This document shows, piece after piece, positions 14,895-16,962 of a stretch of 16,962 nt of DNA. The number at the start of each line of letters is the position of its first letter. The stretch's first letter is position 1. The notes under the pieces are model-generated. The model saw nothing but the letters and a program-made list of their open reading frames with translations, was not told where the DNA came from and ran no database searches. Source of the DNA: Sphingomonadales bacterium UBA6171 (lineage in GTDB: Bacteria; Pseudomonadota; Alphaproteobacteria; Sphingomonadales; Sphingomonadaceae); the NCBI GenBank assembly GCA_002422985.1, contig DITZ01000051.1:882-17843 (forward strand). Reading direction: 5' to 3'. A program made the position numbers and the translations under genes.

Positions 14895-16382
14895 ATGAAG
14901 GAAAAAAGCCGAAAACCGATCCGTTTCATGGGTGCCGCTGCTGTCGGGCTGGCGCTTGCAGCACTGGCGATCCCGGGGGCACCTGCCGCGCAGGCGGGGT
15001 CGGGGTTGCCTGCTGCGCAGGCGGGAACTGGCGCCATGTCCGCTTCCGACAAGCGCAGCGGCCAGCAGGCCCATGCGCAGATCGTGCAGCAGTTTGGCGG
15101 TGCCGTGGAGGGCCCGCTCGCGGCCTATGTGCGGACCGTGGGCCTGAAGGTGGCGCTGCCCGCCGTCCCCGGCTCGACGCCGGCGGACTGGACCATCACC
15201 GTGCTGAATTCGCCCGTGCCGAACGCGATGGCAACGCCCGGCGGCTATCTTTATATCACGCGCGGCCTGATGGGCATGATCAACTCCGAAGCGGAACTGG
15301 CCTCGGTGCTGGGGCATGAGGCCGGGCATGTGTCGGGCAATCACAGCGCCAAGCGGCAGGGCAGGGCGATTGTCGGCATTCTGGGCACGATTCTGGCCGG
15401 TGCGGCGCTGGGTGATACCGGCGCGCAGGCCGCCAATGTCGCCTCCAACGCCTTTGTAAGCGGCTATTCGCGCAGCCAGGAGCATGATGCGGACATGCGC
15501 GGCCTGCGCTATTCGGCTGCCGCCGGCTATGATCCGCGGGCCGCGGCCGCCATGCTCGCCGCGCTGGAGCGGGTGGGGACGGTGGAAGGCAAGGAGCGGC
15601 TGGAACGGTCGGGCGTGCAGTCCATCTTTGCCACGCACCCGGTAACCGCCGAGCGGGTGCAGCGCGTGGCGGCGGAAGCAAGCAGGATGCCGGCCGGCGG
15701 CGCGACCAGCCGCGAAGCCTATCTGAGCGCGATCGACGGCATGGCCTTTGGCGACGCCGTGTCCGAGGGCAGCATCTCGGGCACAAGCTTCCGTCATGCC
15801 GATCTGAAGCTGGGCTTCGAGGCACCCGCCGGCTTCACCTTGCAGAATGCGCCCACCCAGGTGGCGGGGCAGGCACCCGACGGGGCGAATTTCCGCTTTC
15901 AGATGGTGAATATCCAGCCCGGCCAGTCGCTGGAGCCGGTGGTGCAATCGGTGTGGCAGCAAGTGGCGCAGCGGCAGTTTCCCAGCATCCAATATCGCGA
16001 AACGCGCATCAACCAGCTGGATGCCGCTTTGTCGTCCGCCCCCATTTACAGCCGGCAGGGGCGGCTGGATGTGGGCGTCAACGCCTATCGCTTCGGAGAC
16101 AATAAGGCGGCGATTTTCCTGACGGTGGCGCCGGCCGGCACGGGCCAGCGCTTCGAGCCGCTGCTCACCTCCTTCCGCCGCCTGTCGCCGGCCGAGGTGG
16201 CCGACGCGGCGCGTGGCCGCAAGGTGGATGTGATAACGGTGCAGAGCGGCGATACCGCGGCCAGCCTGTCGGCGCGCATGGCACCGCCCTATAACCGGGT
16301 GGAGAGTTTTCTGGCGCTGAACGGCCTTCCGCTGCGCCCGCTGGTGCCGGGTGAACGGCTGAAGCTGATCGTGGCCGGATGA
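14895..16382 (+). CDS. Secreted M48 family metalloprotease with LysM-like C-terminus
   Basis: A zinc metallopeptidase expected in the periplasm. The 495-residue product has a basic start, a hydrophobic segment (about 11-29) and a likely cleavage site near APAAQA (about 34), so Sec export is likely. The peptidase region is about 52-265. The zinc-binding HEAGH motif is at 141-145, with the third ligand probably Glu196 in SQEHDADMRGL. ATPGGYLYITRGL and SIFATHPVTAERV also match BepA/YfgC-type and Oma1-like M48 proteases, which handle outer-membrane protein quality control. The C-terminal 56 residues (VITVQSGDTAASLSARM ... LVPGERLKLIV) resemble a LysM or peptidoglycan-associated module. I chose ATG 14895 over an upstream in-frame TTG because GGGGG precedes it. 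The start is 18 bp after accA, and the stop overlaps the next gene. Function in envelope maintenance is inference. Confidence 0.92.
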   Translation: MKEKSRKPIRFMGAAAVGLALAALAIPGAPAAQAGSGLPAAQAGTGAMSASDKRSGQQAHAQIVQQFGGAVEGPLAAYVRTVGLKVALPAVPGSTPADWTITVLNSPVPNAMATPGGYLYITRGLMGMINSEAELASVLGHEAGHVSGNHSAKRQGRAIVGILGTILAGAALGDTGAQAANVASNAFVSGYSRSQEHDADMRGLRYSAAAGYDPRAAAAMLAALERVGTVEGKERLERSGVQSIFATHPVTAERVQRVAAEASRMPAGGATSREAYLSAIDGMAFGDAVSEGSISGTSFRHADLKLGFEAPAGFTLQNAPTQVAGQAPDGANFRFQMVNIQPGQSLEPVVQSVWQQVAQRQFPSIQYRETRINQLDAALSSAPIYSRQGRLDVGVNAYRFGDNKAAIFLTVAPAGTGQRFEPLLTSFRRLSPAEVADAARGRKVDVITVQSGDTAASLSARMAPPYNRVESFLALNGLPLRPLVPGERLKLIVAG

Positions 16383-16822
16383 GCGATTTCGAAGGCTGCC
16401 CCGGCGGGGCGGCTGCCACCGCGCTGCCGATGCTGATTGTGGCCTGCGCCATATTGGTGGATGCCGACGGGCGCGTGCTGGTGGCAACCCGCCCGGCGGG
16501 CAAGCATATGGCCGGCCTGTGGGAATTTCCCGGCGGCAAGGTGGAGCCGCTGGAAAGCCCGGAAGCGGCGCTGGTGCGCGAACTGCGCGAGGAACTGGGC
16601 ATCGAAACGGCCGAATCCTGCCTTGCGCCCTGTGGCTTTGCCTCGCACGCCTATCCCGAAGCGCAGCTGCTGCTGCTGGCCTTTGCCATCCGCAAATGGC
16701 GCGGCACCCCGGTGGCGCAGGAGGGGCAGCAACTGGCCTGGCATGCGGTGAGCGGGCTGTTCAGGCTGGACATGCCGCCGGCGGACAAGCCGCTGCTGGG
16801 GCAGATTGCGGCGATTTTGTAG
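16379..16822 (+). CDS. mutT: MutT-type Nudix hydrolase (probable 8-oxo-dGTP diphosphatase)
   Basis: Nudix enzymes hydrolyse nucleoside diphosphates linked to another group; MutT removes 8-oxo-dGTP from the nucleotide pool and prevents A:T to C:G transversions. The 147-residue product has a complete Nudix box at 53-75: Gly53, Glu59, then RELREELGI, fitting GX5EX7REUXEEXGU exactly. Upstream, VACAILVDADGRVLVATRPAGKHMAGLWEFPGGKVE is the classic MutT context, with the WEFPGGK wording typical of true MutT. Length is normal for MutT (about 130-150). The ATG overlaps the protease stop as ATGA, so translation is coupled. The Nudix family call is certain. The 8-oxo-dGTP activity is the most likely but not proven choice, since related Nudix proteins share the motif. 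Confidence 0.9.
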   Translation: MSDFEGCPGGAAATALPMLIVACAILVDADGRVLVATRPAGKHMAGLWEFPGGKVEPLESPEAALVRELREELGIETAESCLAPCGFASHAYPEAQLLLLAFAIRKWRGTPVAQEGQQLAWHAVSGLFRLDMPPADKPLLGQIAAIL

Positions 16823-16882
16823 GCGGGGGTTTTGGCGGGCGTTGTGCGGCGGGCGTTGTGGCGGCGTTGTGGCGGGGTTGTG
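16822..16882. repeat. G/T-rich imperfect tandem array after the Nudix gene
   Basis: About five imperfect copies of an 11-14 bp unit of the form GGCGGGCGTTGTG follow the last gene. The clearest are at 16834-16847, 16848-16860, 16861-16871 and 16872-16882. The units vary in length, so slippage is the likely origin. The plus strand is almost free of A here. No coding frame with family resemblance runs through it. Confidence 0.75.
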
Positions 16883-16908
16883 TTTTGATCCTGCGCCCCC
16901 ACCCCCGG

Positions 16909-16962
16909 CCCCTCCCCTGAAGGGGAGGGGAGAGTGTAGCGCTTACTTCCTCCCCTCCCCTT
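16909..16962. repeat. REP-like palindromic repeat with a second copy cut by the window end
   Basis: CCCCTCCCCT (16909-16918) and AGGGGAGGGG (16921-16930) form a perfect 10-bp inverted repeat with a 2-bp centre (in practice a 9-bp stem with a TGAA loop). The arm CCCCTCCCCT appears again at 16952-16961 and probably begins a second palindrome. Dispersed CCCCTCCCCT/AGGGGAGGGG palindromes are common between genes of GC-rich proteobacteria. It could also serve as transcription end for the accA-protease-Nudix run. Confidence 0.7.

Noticed and set aside
14859..16487. 542-codon open frame antisense to the M48 protease and Nudix genes
   Set aside because: Spans three real, strongly supported genes and carries no recognisable motif.
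16822..16962. CRISPR array
   Set aside because: Units are too short, imperfect and directly adjacent, with no spacers of uniform length and no cas genes nearby.
1..16962. tRNA or rRNA genes, insertion sequences, prophage or defence genes
   Set aside because: No cloverleaf-like sequence, transposase, integrase, or long terminal inverted repeats were recognised. Reading by eye could miss a divergent small RNA.

Overview
The window is a dense, GC-rich bacterial chromosome segment with no rRNA, tRNA, CRISPR array or insertion sequence that I could see. Gene content and protein style point to an alphaproteobacterium, most likely of the Sphingomonadales. The supporting signs are an RNase E with a long acidic insertion in its S1 domain and a C-terminal GWW motif, an astA-astD-astB arginine operon next to a divergent Lrp/AsnC regulator, and an accA / M48 protease / Nudix cluster. 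The taxonomic call is inference, because no marker RNA is present.

Layout. 1-1149: 3' part of an acyl-CoA dehydrogenase, cut by the window edge. 1289-2743: small-subunit haem catalase. A perfect 10-bp hairpin (2751-2776) separates it from a convergent Lrp/AsnC regulator (2777-3241, minus). Divergent from the regulator, and probably controlled by it, is a tightly overlapping astA-astD-astB operon (3322-7041) for arginine catabolism by the succinyl pathway. astC and astE are not in the window. The astB 3' end overlaps by 12 bp the convergent fliD-fliS pair (minus, 8962-7030), which encodes the flagellar filament cap and the flagellin chaperone. These are the only flagellar genes here.

8963-9413 is a 451-bp stretch without a convincing gene. 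It holds several strong hairpins and a C-rich segment, and it is probably the promoter and long 5' leader of rne (9414-12065). rne ends at a clear intrinsic terminator (12076-12115). After it, all on the plus strand, come a serine alpha/beta-hydrolase, a small GlsB/YeaQ-type membrane protein, trmB (tRNA m7G46 methyltransferase), accA (acetyl-CoA carboxylase alpha), a secreted M48 metalloprotease with a LysM-like tail, and a MutT-type Nudix hydrolase that overlaps the protease stop codon. The last 140 bp are repeat-rich: a G/T-rich tandem array, then a REP-like palindrome whose next copy starts at the window end.

Most of the window is ordinary core metabolism, and I do not see a wholly new multi-gene system. 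The observations most worth following are the structured rne leader, the nested palindromes between the Lrp-type gene and astA, the accA-stop hairpin that masks the protease ribosome-binding site, the isolated fliD-fliS pair with small tandem duplications at its gene ends, and the terminal palindromic repeats.
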